A model generated the notes under the pieces. That model made no database searches. It had not been told where the DNA came from and worked only from the letters and a program-made list of their open reading frames with translations. DNA of 64,000 bases from Phragmites australis. Its lineage: Eukaryota > Streptophyta > Magnoliopsida > Poales > Poaceae. Made by a program: the position numbers and the translations under genes. Location of the stretch: the NCBI RefSeq assembly GCF_958298935.1, contig NC_084922.1:14138501-14202500 (forward strand). Direction: 5' to 3'. Of the stretch, positions 11,426-22,300 are shown piece by piece. Numbering within the stretch: the stretch's first letter is position 1; each line of letters opens with the position of its first letter.

Positions 11426-13347
11426 TAATTGTGATGACGACCAGTAGTAAACTATCGATTGGTTTGCTCTATCTCTTTTGAATGGTTAGAAAGAAAGTAC
11501 TTTCACTTAAATATCTGCTTGTAGCACCAATTAGGAAACTAGATGATCTGCGTGTTGCACTTGGATTTCTCAAAAAAGTTAATAATTTTTGTTGTGGTGT
11601 GTAGTTTTGCACTATATTAATATATAAACGATAATTAGTGGCCGGCACTCTTGCAGTTTCAGTAGAGATCAATCAAAGCCTCTGTTGCAGACTTGCAGTC
11701 ACAATCTCTCTCAATAATAATGTGTTAATGGCATAATATGACACTAGGCAATCAATAAACTAAGGCGTGCAAGCATCAACATTTTTTTAACTAGGCTAGC
11801 AAGAGAAGACGAGTTTGAGTTCGGCAAACACACTACATATAGATAGCTAGCAAGGTGATCAAAGGTGGGAAACTTTTCAAACTGATGTGCCGAAAAATCA
11901 CGTGGAATTTGGAATCAGAAATGAGTTGCTCAACTCGTCAATATATATTCTAAGCTGGACGTTTGCAAAAGCCAGCTACCAACGTACAAGCAAGTTGCTA
12001 ATTTTGCTGACAGTGGCTTGTGTCGTCAGCGGGCCAGCTGCATGCATGCAAGTTTAATTATATTATTTATTTTGCTTCTGCTGAATTTATCACAATAATA
12101 TCCTAACTGCTAATTCTGCTAGCATGCATGTGACTAACACAGACACTAGCCAAGAAATCAGAACCATAATCCTAGCTTCTAAAGTCAAGCATGCATGGAT
12201 CGCTTTTCTGCGAACAAGAGTCCAAATCCGGAGCCGCTGATATGATCGATCGATCCACAGAATTGACTTGTTAGCTGCTCTTGTTGATTAACTATATAAT
12301 TATAGTTACTTGCTGTATATGACTGAGCATGGTTAGTTATCTAGACCAAATTAACCACATTGCGTTCACACATCTTGATGCATATATGTATGGCTAGTCA
12401 AATTGATGATTGGAAAAGTCAACAAAGGGTGGCGCTTTGCTTCATTGTAAGCAAGCATGCATCTCTTGCAGGTGGTACGGAGGCAGACGGGCTCTGGAGA
12501 TAGAAAATCTCAGGGAGCACATGCACATCGTGTTGGATTGGAGCCAATAGAGGCAAACGGCCAGACAAAGCAACTGTACTCTGTGTGATGCCCGGCTGCA
12601 TTTGTGCACATTGCATGTATCTAAATTACAAATGTATAGTAGAAACTTCCCCGTATGAGAAGAAATTAGCTGTATGATACTTCTCATAATCAACCTATTT
12701 CCCCGTACTTCACCACCACCAGGTACCTGCATGCGTATGTGCGCACATTCTAATTTAGTTGTATGATACTTCTCATAATCTAGCTGTACGATACTTCTCA
12801 TAATCAACCTACTTAATTTGTGATGGTATTAGCTTTTTTGGGTGCAAGATATATGAAGTGTGATTTGAGTTAACTCCCCTCATGAGTCATGGGAGCACAC
12901 ATGCACAATCGCTTCAAGTGTGATTTGAGTTAGACCTTTTCTTGTGAAATTCACGAGTTTCAAATGGAGACTAGACATGTACTACAAATGCAATCACCTT
13001 TTTTTAGACTTTTTTAGTTGTGTTTCATTCTACTGTATTGCAATTGCTTTGCACGGAAGTTAAGGATATGCTCATGAAAAGTTTAAAACACATACTTTGA
13101 TTTCTTTTCTTTCTTCTAAAATAATATTACCCATTGCAATTTGATCTTTATTGCATTTTGCTTCATAATGGCATACTAGAATGAGAATTTCATTGATGAA
13201 CCATGGCATACTTGTCAGTTTTTTCTAGGCAACATTAATCCAGTGATTGATTAAGTACCATAGGGCAGAAAAGGATAATATCCCCTAAGAAACCAGAAGT
13301 AAGCAGGAGGTCGAATAGGAGCCTAAGCCCCCCTAAGAAACCAGAAG
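11426..13347. other. Stretch without recognisable genes
   Basis: Mostly AT-rich, with GCATGCATG-rich stretches. A 16-bp direct repeat (CTCTGTGTGATGCCCG) at 11410-11425 and 12579-12594 brackets most of it. Three copies of TGTATGATACTTCTCATAATC lie at 12671, 12760 and 12785, and AAGTGTGATTTGAGTTA occurs near 12856 and 12915. No coding signal was found on either strand. Confidence 0.5.
12671..12805. repeat. Three copies of a 21-bp repeat
   Basis: TGTATGATACTTCTCATAATC at 12671-12691 and 12760-12780, and TGTACGATACTTCTCATAATC at 12785-12805. The last two are nearly adjacent. Confidence 0.8.
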
Positions 13348-13446
13348 CACATAGGATCCTCACAATAGAGGGCTCTCCGACATAGAGGATCCTTGCAATA
13401 GAGGGCTCACCAGCATAGAGGATCCTCGCAATAGAGGCCGCCCTGG
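13348..13446. repeat. 33-bp tandem repeat, three units
   Basis: Units at 13348-13380, 13381-13413 and 13414-13446 share CATAGAGGATCCTCGCAATA / GAGGGCTC. The length is exactly 11 codons; the minus-strand translation repeats SIARILYAGEP. Flanking CTAAGAAACCAGAAG and GGTCGAATAGGAGCC segments are also duplicated (near 13286/13332 and 13308/13476). Confidence 0.85.
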
Positions 13447-13596
13447 CACAATATGTGGTGGATGCAAGCAGTAGGTCGGATAGGAGCCCAAGCCCGCACC
13501 AACCGTCCTCCTCCGACAGCAGCAAAAGCTTAGGCTCGTATCATAGCCCGAGCCCTGTTCCGTGCGATCGGGAGAGACAACATTGGGAAAGTGGCA

Positions 13597-16500
13597 ATGA
13601 CTACGATCCCGCCGAAGAGGTATTTAGTTGAGTCAATGTATTTTATACTTCTTAAATGGAGGAATAATTATGTGGTTTATGTCAACTCTCCTTTTTTTCT
13701 CTCTAGAGGGTGAGGGTGCAAAGATCTTGGCGTCAATCATCTACGCCACAACCTTCCGCTCCCTCTGTGCCCGAAACATCAGGTCCCTCTGGGGGTACGC
13801 TGAAACGAAAACGGGGCGAGCAAAGCAGAAACAAGTTGTCATCCGGCACTTATACAATAACTCAAGTTGGTGTTTGGTGAGGAAGCCGCCAAACATAATG
13901 CATTAAAAACCATGGGAAAGAGCTTCCGGTACTGGAAGAGTGAGATGAATAAGGACTTCGTGAAGAAGAACTTGGTACCCTTTAATAAATACGGAAAGAT
14001 TACGCTAATAAATACGGAAAGATTACGCTAGACCAATGGGTGGAGTTTGTCCGATAGAAGACCACACCCGAGGCCATCAAACTAGGTGAATCGTTCAAGC
14101 ACCTTACAAAGAAGAACAAGTACCACCATCACTTGGGCTCATCGGGGTACACCCCCAAAATTTTTGAATGGAGGAGACAAGAAGAAGAGGTTGCCTGGGC
14201 TGGGAAACCCAACCCTTTGGAGAACTATGACAAGCGAAGCAGGAACTGGGTCTACGCTCAGTCAGAACAAACCGAGTCTAGGGACTTATCCTTCAAAAGC
14301 CCCCAGGACATGAAAGTGACCTTACCATTCAAGGGATTTCTAACGAAGGGTCTCTAGACACTAACAGGGAGGATGACATGCTTACCAAGGTCATGGGGAA
14401 CAAGGAACACCCGGGTCGCACTCGAGGCATCGGATCAAAAGTGGGATGGAAGCATGGATTCCCAGACACCGCGGGCAAGTACAAGACCCGTAATAGATAC
14501 AAGAAGACCCTGGCGAAAGAGATACAAGAATAGGTTAAGGTCCAGTTTATGAAAATGTGGAATGAAAAGGAGAAGGAAAGGGCGGCATTAATGCTGACAG
14601 ATCAACCAACCAGCCCAGGCTTTCAGAGCAGCGTCGGGTCCACGTTGGTCGATAACCAGAGATATCCTATGGATGATATCACATTGGCTACCCCTTCCAT
14701 GCTACATGTTCTAGTCAGCAAGGGACAATTCACTATCGAGGCTGCCATGGGCCAGGCCATTCCAGGCCATGCATTTCACAATCAAGACATTCCGACCAGG
14801 TACGCCAAGGTACAAGTGGATTCGGTACAACCGTTTTTCATGAAGTACAAGCTAGACATCAGCACACCTGAGGGTATCAAGATTCTCGAGGAGGTTGTTG
14901 GCAACTTCATTCTGTGGCCCAGATGGGATATCATCTTCAGTCATCATCAGTCACAATCGCCAGCATCACGGCCGCCCCCACGTCCAGCATCTTTGCCTCA
15001 GGCACCTCCTCCCCAGAGCCAACCCTCTTCGGCTCAAGGACCTTCAACCCAGAGCCAAGCCTCTCCGTCTCAGACACCTTCACCCCCATGCCCAGTATCT
15101 CTACCACAAGCATCTTCGCATTGTGCTTCACCGTCTGTGACTTTAGCATCTCCACCTCCAGCGTCTGCGACTTCAGCACATTCACCTGAGCATCGGAGAG
15201 TCCCTACCATGGTTACCCCATAAAAAAAGACTCTAACATCACCGGTGAAGAGGTGCCTTCTATCCTCATAAGCAAAGGCATCATCTACTCTGGAATCTCC
15301 AGTGAAGGGCGATCTCGCGAAAGAGATCGGAAAACTACGAAGTACCCCTCAGTTGGATTTCTTGCCTACACCTGATGTTCTTGAGAAATATGAGAATGGA
15401 AAGCCACTTCTGCCATTGTTTCAACTCCAAAAAGGTCCATGGAAGATGAGGAGATTCAACGAATGGTACATAAGAGCATGTCGCGCGGGGTTCTCCATAA
15501 TCACTGCTTCTGTCCCCCGCTAACATTTATCTAAGTGAAGACTCATATCTCATGGTGGATTTTAAGGACATGCACACTTTGTTCCATCACGGCAAACTCG
15601 ACATCAATCTCATAAGCGTGTGGTGCCTGTGAGTGCATACAATCTACCCCTATGTTCATATATCTAACAATATATACTATAGAAGCTAATGACTAGTGAC
15701 TTGTTCTATAGGATGCAATTTAACGATGCGAAAAAGTTGAAGTTACCCGTCAGATTCATTAATTCGCAACGAATTTTTCATTCCAACTTGGTTGTGAAGT
15801 TGAGGACTAATGACCCTCAGAGTAAGGGGAAGAGTAACAAGGAGAAAGCAAGGGCCATAAGAGAAATGACCAAAACACGCAAGCTTGAAATGTCAACCTA
15901 CGTAGAAAAGGCTATGCTAGAAATGCAAGACAAGGACTACATCATGGCTCCTTACAACTTTAAGTAAGTGTGATATGTCAAAAACCTAACATAAATATTC
16001 AACTTAATTGGTCGACCAAGAATCTAACATAAAGATTCATGTAGCGACCACTTTATTTGTATAATGCTAATGCCGAAGTCGAGCAGACTTGTGGTCCTTG
16101 GCTTAGCCGATCTCCCCCAAAAATCCTACCAAGATCTTATCGACGTTATACAGAGGTAAAGACAATCCCTATACATAAAATTCTTAAAAATCATTTATGA
16201 ATTGATAATTACTTATTGGCATTCGAATAGGGCCTACAAGTGGTACGTAACGAAAGGTGGGATACACGATACAGCCAAGCCAAATGCGATGGCCCTACGT
16301 ACATATTTTTCGGTAATAACACACCTCTAGGGCTTGTATCTCACTATTTATGACAAAGTGTCTTATTGAACTAACGAATATGTTGCATTTTTTTTTTGAA
16401 GTGCCACAAGCAAGGTTTTGATACCGTTCTTTATGGATATTATGTTTGCGAGTTTCTTGGGGTAAACGGGAGGTACAAAACGAACCCCAAGGATGTAAGT

Positions 16501-16779
16501 CATCATTGCACTTGCACATTTTAATTTGGTTCTATTTCCGTTGTTAGTAGTGTTTTAACTCTTTTAGTTATGTTTTCATTTCAGGCACAGATGATCGAAC
16601 GTACCAACACCTATCTCACAGACGAAGATATCAAAAATATGCAAGGTGACATGTGCCAGTTCATTATGCACGAAGTCATCCACAAGAGTGGCAGATTCTT
16701 TGATCTCGGAGGTGAATTGGCTAGCTATCCGAGGCTTTGTGAGTGGGAGAGAAAGACTCTTAGCAATGTTGGCTTGTGA
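13597..16779 (+). pseudogene. Second CACTA gene: Transposase_24/DUF8039-like plus Ulp1-like protease domain
   Basis: ATG at 13597 (MTTIPPKR) is followed by a GT-AG intron at 13620-13706 (acceptor CTCTCTAG). Recognisable parts in order: a FRYWKSEMNKDFVKKNLVP and KYHHHLGSSGY region (13920-14160); a QAIPGHAFHNQDIPTRYAKV / STPEGIKILEEVVGNFILWP region typical of DUF8039 (14750-14930); a Pro/Ser-rich linker (14940-15220); and a C48 (Ulp1-like) protease-like C-terminus with [19 protein letters not shown] (16426-16496) ending in FDLGGELASYPRLCEWE. In the family such proteins accompany the transposase; a SUMO-protease-like role is inferred from fold only. Stops and frame shifts occur (near 14054, 14355 and 14531). 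The residue before GYYVC, normally the catalytic Cys, is Tyr here, so protease activity is not expected. Confidence 0.8.
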
Positions 16780-16964
16780 TGTAAATTGACTTTTGATGTA
16801 AAAAATATTGTACTTGTGAATATTATTGTACTTGTTAAATAAAATTGACTTGTGTTCGATTCAAATGCTGTTGAAATATATGATGTTTGCAATGTGTCTT
16901 GAAAATGCATTGAAATCTAGAGGGAATAAAAATATATGCTCATTATTTTTTTAATAAAATCTAT

Positions 16965-17311
16965 TTCCACAGGCGGTTCCTTAAAGTAACCCACCTATGG
17001 AAATCTATCTATCTACATGCTGACGCTAAAGTGTGCCGCTTGTAAAAACCATTTTGCACAGGCGGTTCACTTAAGGAACCACCTGCGGAAATCATTTTCC
17101 ACAGGTGGCTCCTTAAGAGAACCGCCTGTGAAAAACATTTCCACAGTTGGTTCTCTTAAGGAGCCACCTGTGGAAATAGATTTCCACAGGCGGTCTATTT
17201 TGCGCTTGTGGAAATCGTTCATTTTCATATGCCTTAGATCACAGACGGTTGCGCTAAACGCTTGTGTAAACTTGTTACAAACCACCTCTAGAAATAGTTT
17301 CCGTAGTAGTG
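16965..17311. repeat. CACTA subterminal repeats and right terminal inverted repeat
   Basis: At least eight copies, in both orientations, of TTTCCACAGGCGGTTCC / GGAACCGCCTGTGGAAA variants are packed between 16967 and 17290. The element ends with CCGTAGTAGTG at 17311. Subterminal repeats are where the CACTA-encoded binding protein docks. Confidence 0.9.
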
Positions 17312-18660
17312 TTTTGTTCCCTCTCTTTTGCGTTCAGGGTCAGGTTGACCCGTTTACTTTAAAATGGATACGTTGGTCTATGTAGACAAAGAGGTATGGC
17401 AGTGGGCCTAGGGACCTCTCAGCACACAGAATACTAACGTGCCTTTATATATTCCACAGTCGCCAATTCGTCTCTCATGCGCGACCGTACAACAAAGAAG
17501 TGTAGCGGTCGGCGAGCCGCGTGCAGCAGCGGGCGGCGGCAGGTGGGTCGACGAGAAGTGGTGGGGTGACAACTACATCGATGAGTTTTTCATCTTTTTT
17601 TAAGAAATAGTTAGGAATAGTAATAAAAATTAGAAATTAAGAAAAACAGTAGGATATGAAATTAGAAAATAACTAGAAAAAAAAAAGTAGGTGATTTAGG
17701 AAAAAAAGTAGAAAATAGTTAGAAAAAATAGAAAAATAGTAGGATACTTAGAAAAATAGTAGAAAATAGTTAGAAATTAGGAATAGTTAGAAAAATTATA
17801 AATACTTAGGAAAACAATAGGAAAAAGTTAGAGAATATTAGAGAAATGTTGAGTAGAGTTTGCCTCGACGGGTTTCCACATTCCTCGACGGGTTTCGACG
17901 TGCTTTGTGCCAAAGATTACCAGATGTCGTTGAGCCTACCACACACACAAGGTCTCCACCACATGCTCAAACTATGGTGTTACGCTTCTACACGGAACTA
18001 GCGTCATCCTCTCAGCCACCACCAGTGCGTTACATGCTGACTCCTGGTTTCCGCTCGGGTAGTACAGCTCCAAGTCTATCACTCTCAATTTCATAGCTTA
18101 GGCATCGCACCGTATAATTTAATTATTAATTGACGCACGATTTGACATGGTGGAACCATGCAACAGTTCTAGGTTCCTTTGACGTTACGCCTGGCTCGAT
18201 GCACTCCCTCCTAGACGACTGGTTTGTTGTCACGGCCAATGAGGAGGGCCTGTCACAGACAACAAGGGCACCTCTACCAATGCAGTCATCGCAGCCCGAC
18301 CCTAGCACCCTTGCTGATGCTGCACGGACTCACCACCCTCTACACGAGCCCTTGACGTACTCCATTGATCATGTGTGTCACAGAGTAGCTAGTCGGCGTA
18401 GGCCGACAGGCGTGGCCAACAAGCACGCCCATGGCCATAGCGACACCCCTTGACTGCGCCATTAGACAGTACTTGGACATTGTTATTTCTATCATGTGGT
18501 TGTCATGTTATGTAAGATGTTTATATCAGTACTATGTTATCAGCTATGTCTTTATTACCTATGTTCTCGTTCGATCCATAAGCATAGCATCGTGCAATCG
18601 TATTCGCTTTCAAACCGTATCAGCATGCCGTCCTGTCAGGCAATGAATCGTTGACTTCAA
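17312..18660 (+). pseudogene. Possible C-terminal remains of a Mutator-like transposase gene
   Basis: Beyond the CACTA end is an A/G-rich low-complexity tract (17590-17850: GAAAATAGTTAGAAA-like units), then a reading frame at 17860-18096 and another at 18130-18453 containing WWNHATVLGSFDVTPGSMHS and a basic end RVASRRRPTGVANK. No domain is certain. The Pro/Ser-rich, basic character, together with the convergent GRF-type gene downstream, suggests the tail of a mudrA-like gene; this is an inference from context. Confidence 0.3.
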
Positions 18661-18944
18661 ACTTTCCAAATTAAAATACTTCGCATTACGAACCCTACTA
18701 TTATTTTGCGTACAACCAAAATACAGCATTACATAACAAGATACAATTTATTCAATTACAAACAGTACGATACAAGGAAATATAACATAAGGCTAATGCA
18801 ACACATAGGGAAATATTGTTTCTAGTCATACTGACTTAGAATGAACTACAAAGACTCTCCTGACTCGTAGCATCCCCCATCACCATAGTGCGCTAGTTGT
18901 GGTGGTGTAGGAGGAGGAAACTTTTGGTGACACGGGCATGGGCA

Positions 18945-19492
18945 CTAGGGATCGAGGCATACAAAATGATCGTCGATGTAGATGATCAGCTCATCCTCCT
19001 CTTGATGTATTAGAAAAGCATCGACCTCACACTGTTGGTCGAAGATACGGTCTTGTAGGTGATGCATGTAATCTTGGATGTTCTGCTCAATGGGAGGATC
19101 GACCAACCTCATGTAGTGGTAGTTCTCATTGTCATCTAACTCCTGCAAGTATATATAAATTAAAGACTAAAATATCCTACAATACGATACTTAACTTGTT
19201 GGCAATCTCACCCTTCCAAAGGGACATCGGAAGAATCGATGGCCTCTGTTAATGCTACCATTATACATCTGCACAATGCAGTCGTATTCATGGGACCACT
19301 TCGGCCATTCCTTTTTCAGGTGGTCGTAAGTCCTCAGATGATGGGGTGGTCGAAACCCACTTTTTTCCTGCAAAGGGAAGTTCTCGAGTGGCTCCTCGTA
19401 CACACTAGGGCCAAAGGAACCTAGCCATATCACCAGTGCCCTCCCTGCGCCAATAGACCCTCTAGTTCTCCCTCTCTTACCTCTAGCAGACA
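18945..19492 (-). CDS. GRF-type zinc-finger-like protein of a Mutator-like element, two exons
   Basis: The ATG at 19492 gives MSARGKRGRTRGS. Exon 1 (19492-19212) includes SGFRPPHHLRTYDHLKKEWPK and HEYDCIVQMYNGSINRGHRF ending FRCP, resembling the GRF zinc-finger pattern (Cys... GxRFFxCP) found in plant transposon-associated proteins. A GT-AG intron (19211-19143; donor GTGAGA, acceptor TTGCAG) keeps the frame into exon 2 (19142-18945), an acidic helical tail ending HFVCLDP. GRF fingers bind nucleic acid; the role in transposition is unproven. No in-frame stop was found, so this short gene may be intact. It converges with the reading frames at 17860-18453, as the two genes of MuDR do. Confidence 0.5.
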
Positions 19493-19629
19493 TTGTTTTA
19501 TTGTACCTATGGTTCAAACTATGCGAACTCTTTTATTGATGTAGTACTATTAGCTAATTATGCTAACATTATCGTTAAGGCTTATGTATGACGCTAACCT
19601 TAACGTTTTACCCTAATGCAATGATTTAA

Positions 19630-19810
19630 GATATAGCCTTTTAATACATAGGTTTTTCAGCACTTGATGCCTTTTCAGAAGTAGTTTTTTGCGATGTGGC
19701 ATTTTCAGACGTAGCCTTTTCATAAATATCCTTTTTAGAAATAGCCTTTTTCAGATGTAACCTTTTAGAGGTAGACTATTCAGATATAGGTTTTTCAGAA
19801 GTAGCCTTTT
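19630..19810. repeat. Degenerate ~20-bp TTTTTCAGAYGTAGCC array
   Basis: About eight imperfect units of CCTTTTCAGAAGTAG / TTTTTCAGATGTAACC type lie between the two divergent GRF reading frames, so they could be promoter or subterminal repeats of the element. Confidence 0.6.
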
Positions 19811-19935
19811 AAAACTCTAGCTTTCAAGCGAAATCTCTATAGACTCGGCCCATGGACCAGCTCTAATTTTCTGTATAAATAGAAGTCTAGGAGATAACTT
19901 GGCCTAGCAAACCAAAATCTTCTCCTCTTATCAAA

Positions 19936-20133
19936 ATGGCATCTAATCCTCGCACAAAGAAGTCAATGCTGGATCTTTTGCCTACTGGGGTCGAAGTTCC
20001 AATGTGCTAATGTGGAGACCTGTGTAGGAAGTCCAACAACTTCTCAAACACCTATGGAAGAAAGTTCTTCATGTGATCCAACTACGAGTATGACCTATTA
20101 GAGGGCGGCATCCGTGGTGGCTACCATAGCTAG
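19936..20133 (+). pseudogene. Second GRF zinc-finger reading frame with stops
   Basis: From ATG 19936 (MASNPRTKKSMLDLLPTG) it encodes a GRF-like finger: VPMC, then CGDLC..., TYGRKFFM and SNYEYD. In-frame stops occur at 20008 (between the two Cys of the CxC) and 20074 (where the Cys before SNYEYD is expected). The frame ends at 20131-20133, next to a possible donor site. The same motif chain occurs, in better condition, in the minus-strand gene at 34702-34913. In the family the finger is followed by an exon starting with LCxFIQWLD; none was found here. Confidence 0.6.
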
Positions 20134-20156
20134 GTACTCACATATTGCATTACTAA

Positions 20157-20500
20157 AAAAATAAAATAAAAATTACTGTACTGCAACCTATAGGCACTCC
20201 ATTTGCCGACATGTCTGTTGGTACTTCAAATACCGACATTCCTGTCGGTTGTGGCCTGACTCGATAGAAAAATTGGTGTCCAACCGGGGACATGTCGGCA
20301 CACAAAGTGCCGACAGACCTTTTTGACCCCACATGCGTGCTGATATGATCCCGGGCTCACACCACGTAGACTATCAGTATATGGAATACTGACATGTCAC
20401 TACCTATTATTACAATTTTGTAAATTTGACTATTATTTTTATAATTTTCTTAAAAATAATATTATTAAAAAAAATTCCTCACTCGACGCCCCACGCTGGC
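20157..20500. repeat. Hairpin-rich repeat related to the MITE at 26615-27412
   Basis: Short inverted copies of GCCGACATGTC / GACATGTCGGC (for example 20200-20255 and 20287-20315) and an AT-rich right arm (ATAATATTATTAAAAAAAATT, about 20455-20482) match the arm structure of the foldback element at 26615-27412. The left arm is not clear, so it is a partial or diverged relative. Confidence 0.45.
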
Positions 20501-21220
20501 ACCGGCGATGCCGCGTGTCTCACTCAGCGCACGCCCAATGCCCATCTGTGAGCTCACTGAGGCCCATCTCACCCTGAGTTTGCATTCCTCTAAGCCTGAG
20601 GCCCATCTGTGAGCTCACTGCATCCAACTAGTCGCCCCAGACCAAAACTATTTGTCCATCAACTATTCCTTTCACCATGCGACCCATTTTGAGCCCGTTT
20701 CATTCAACCATTCGCTCCGGCCCAGAACCATTTGGAACCAAACTCACTCCCTTGTCGATCCGTCGAGGGGACTTGTCAGGAATGTGCGTGCTCAGCTGCT
20801 TTTGCCTCTCAAGTCCTCAAGAATTTCGTTTCTCTTCAATTTATTAGCTTTATATTTCGAGAATTTTTTTATGCAATTTCGAGAATTTTTTTTATGCCAT
20901 GCCGAGCGCACCAGTGCACGGGCTCGGGTCGGGGATCAGGCGTAGGTACTGGTGTCTGTGCAGCGCGCGCGCCCGGCACGACGTCGTCCTTAGTTTTGGT
21001 GTTGTCTAAAGCCAACCTGAACCTAGTGTGCAAGGACCAACAGTGCGACGAGCGGCTGAGGGGCTCAAGCTCCTACTGACTGGAACACGATTGAAAGGAG
21101 AGGGAGAGAAGGTAGAGGAGGAGAAGGAAGAAGAGGGAGAGAATGCAGAAGAAGAGGAGGATGAAGAGAAGGTAGAGGGGCTCAAGTCCATACACTTTCG
21201 TCCTTCCATCCGTCGTTGAG
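20501..21220. other. Gene-free stretch with small duplications
   Basis: GAGGCCCATCTGTGAGCTCACTG-type sequence is duplicated at 20537-20563 and 20598-20622. A purine-rich GAGGAGAAGGAAGAAGAGG tract (21096-21180) is bracketed by GAGGGGCTCAAG at 21058 and 21176. No credible gene. Confidence 0.5.
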
Positions 21221-21500
21221 GGATTGAGATCCTCTGCGGTGGAAAAGCCAATGCAGAGAGACTACGGTTCTCTGCATTAAGGTGAACGTACACCGTCCGA
21301 TCAAAAAACGGAGAGCCCAAATCTCTCGCTACAGTATCCTATGAACAGTAAAGCGTGTTCTACGGTATGCCACAGTATTGTTGCTGCAGCATTTACTACA
21401 GCAATATTAATTATACCGCAGGCTACTGTAGCTATTGCCTCATTACACTGTTCATACAGTGATTCTCTGTATTAATCGCGATTAAGGAAGAGGATCCGGT
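21221..21500. mobile_element. MITE, probably Mutator type
   Basis: The flanks carry a direct duplication, CCGTCGTTGAG (21210-21220) and CCGCCGTTGAG (21501-21511), 10 of 11 matching, compatible with a 9-11 bp TSD. The ends are partly inverted (GAGATCCTCTGC left, GAAGAGGATCC right). The inside is full of CTACAGTA/TACTGTAG-like palindromic words. It has no coding capacity. Confidence 0.5.
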
Positions 21501-22300
21501 CCGCCGTTGAGTGTGACACTCCTGGCATACAGCTAACTCTGATCTTGGGAGCATAGCTGATTTTGATAGCTAGTTTGGTTGGGTGGGGTTGTTTTGTTTC
21601 TCACTCTCAGCAAGCCAAGCCAATATTTGACCGTGTTAAAATTATTATCATATTAAAATTTGATCATATCAAATAATATTAGGTTTGAGATCAAATTAAA
21701 ATTTTGATCGGCCAAAAATCAAACGGTCATTAGCTTGTTGCACATCTTGTAAACGTCGTTGCACATCGTGTAAACGTGAGGGGCCAAGTACCGGTTAAAT
21801 ATTGCCATGTGAGTATGTAATTGGCTCTAACAGTATTGCCATGTGAGGGACCAAGTACCGATTAAGCACATGCCTGTAAATCTGTGCGAAAATCTTCTTA
21901 CCAAGTACTGATACATATAGTACTTCAGGACTATCAAAATGTATGCCGAGATCGAGTTCTAGAGTACTGTGTTATCGTGTACGGCTGAGAAATACCAAAG
22001 GCCGATCTCCTTTGTGTCATCAGTAAAAATCAGGGATCCTAATTAGCTCTCGCATTTTTCTCATCACGAGGGACTCACATTTAACTATGCTTGCACCAGT
22101 AGGCACTTACACATAGGTTGCTGATCCACGTGACATCTACGCAGCATATTGTCGATTCCAAAGATATATTTATGGATGAAGTGAGCAAGAACAGAAACCG
22201 TGATTTACGAACAAGAAAAGCTTTGAGACGCATGAAAGTTACAACTTACAAGTAGTTCGAGTCCTGAGAAATACTGTAAGCAAGAATACATCTTCGCTAA
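21501..22300. other. Gene-free stretch downstream of the host gene candidate
   Basis: Contains a 21-bp tandem duplication (GTTGCACATCTTGTAAACGTC at 21737-21757 and GTTGCACATCGTGTAAACGTG at 21758-21778) and a repeated ATTGCCATGTGAG / GGGCCAAGTACCGGTTAA module near 21779-21866. It would contain the 3' UTR of the minus-strand gene. Confidence 0.5.

Larger units (their letters stand above)
7215..17311 (+). mobile_element. Decayed autonomous-type CACTA (En/Spm) transposon
   Basis: The right terminus reads ...CCGTAGTAGTG at 17301-17311, the inverted form of CACTACTACGG. It is preceded by a field of subterminal repeats (TTCCACAGGCGGTTCC and its complement). Inside, on the plus strand, are a TNP2-type transposase (7569-10575) and a second gene with a DUF8039-like region and a Ulp1-like domain (13597-16779), the usual pair in large grass CACTA elements. 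The left terminus was not found; it is probably lost at, or lies beyond, LTR copy B. The middle (10576-13596) has a subterminal-like motif, GC-rich repeats and unidentified sequence, so this could be two CACTA pieces fused together. TTT follows the right end; the matching TSD copy cannot be checked. Confidence 0.8.
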
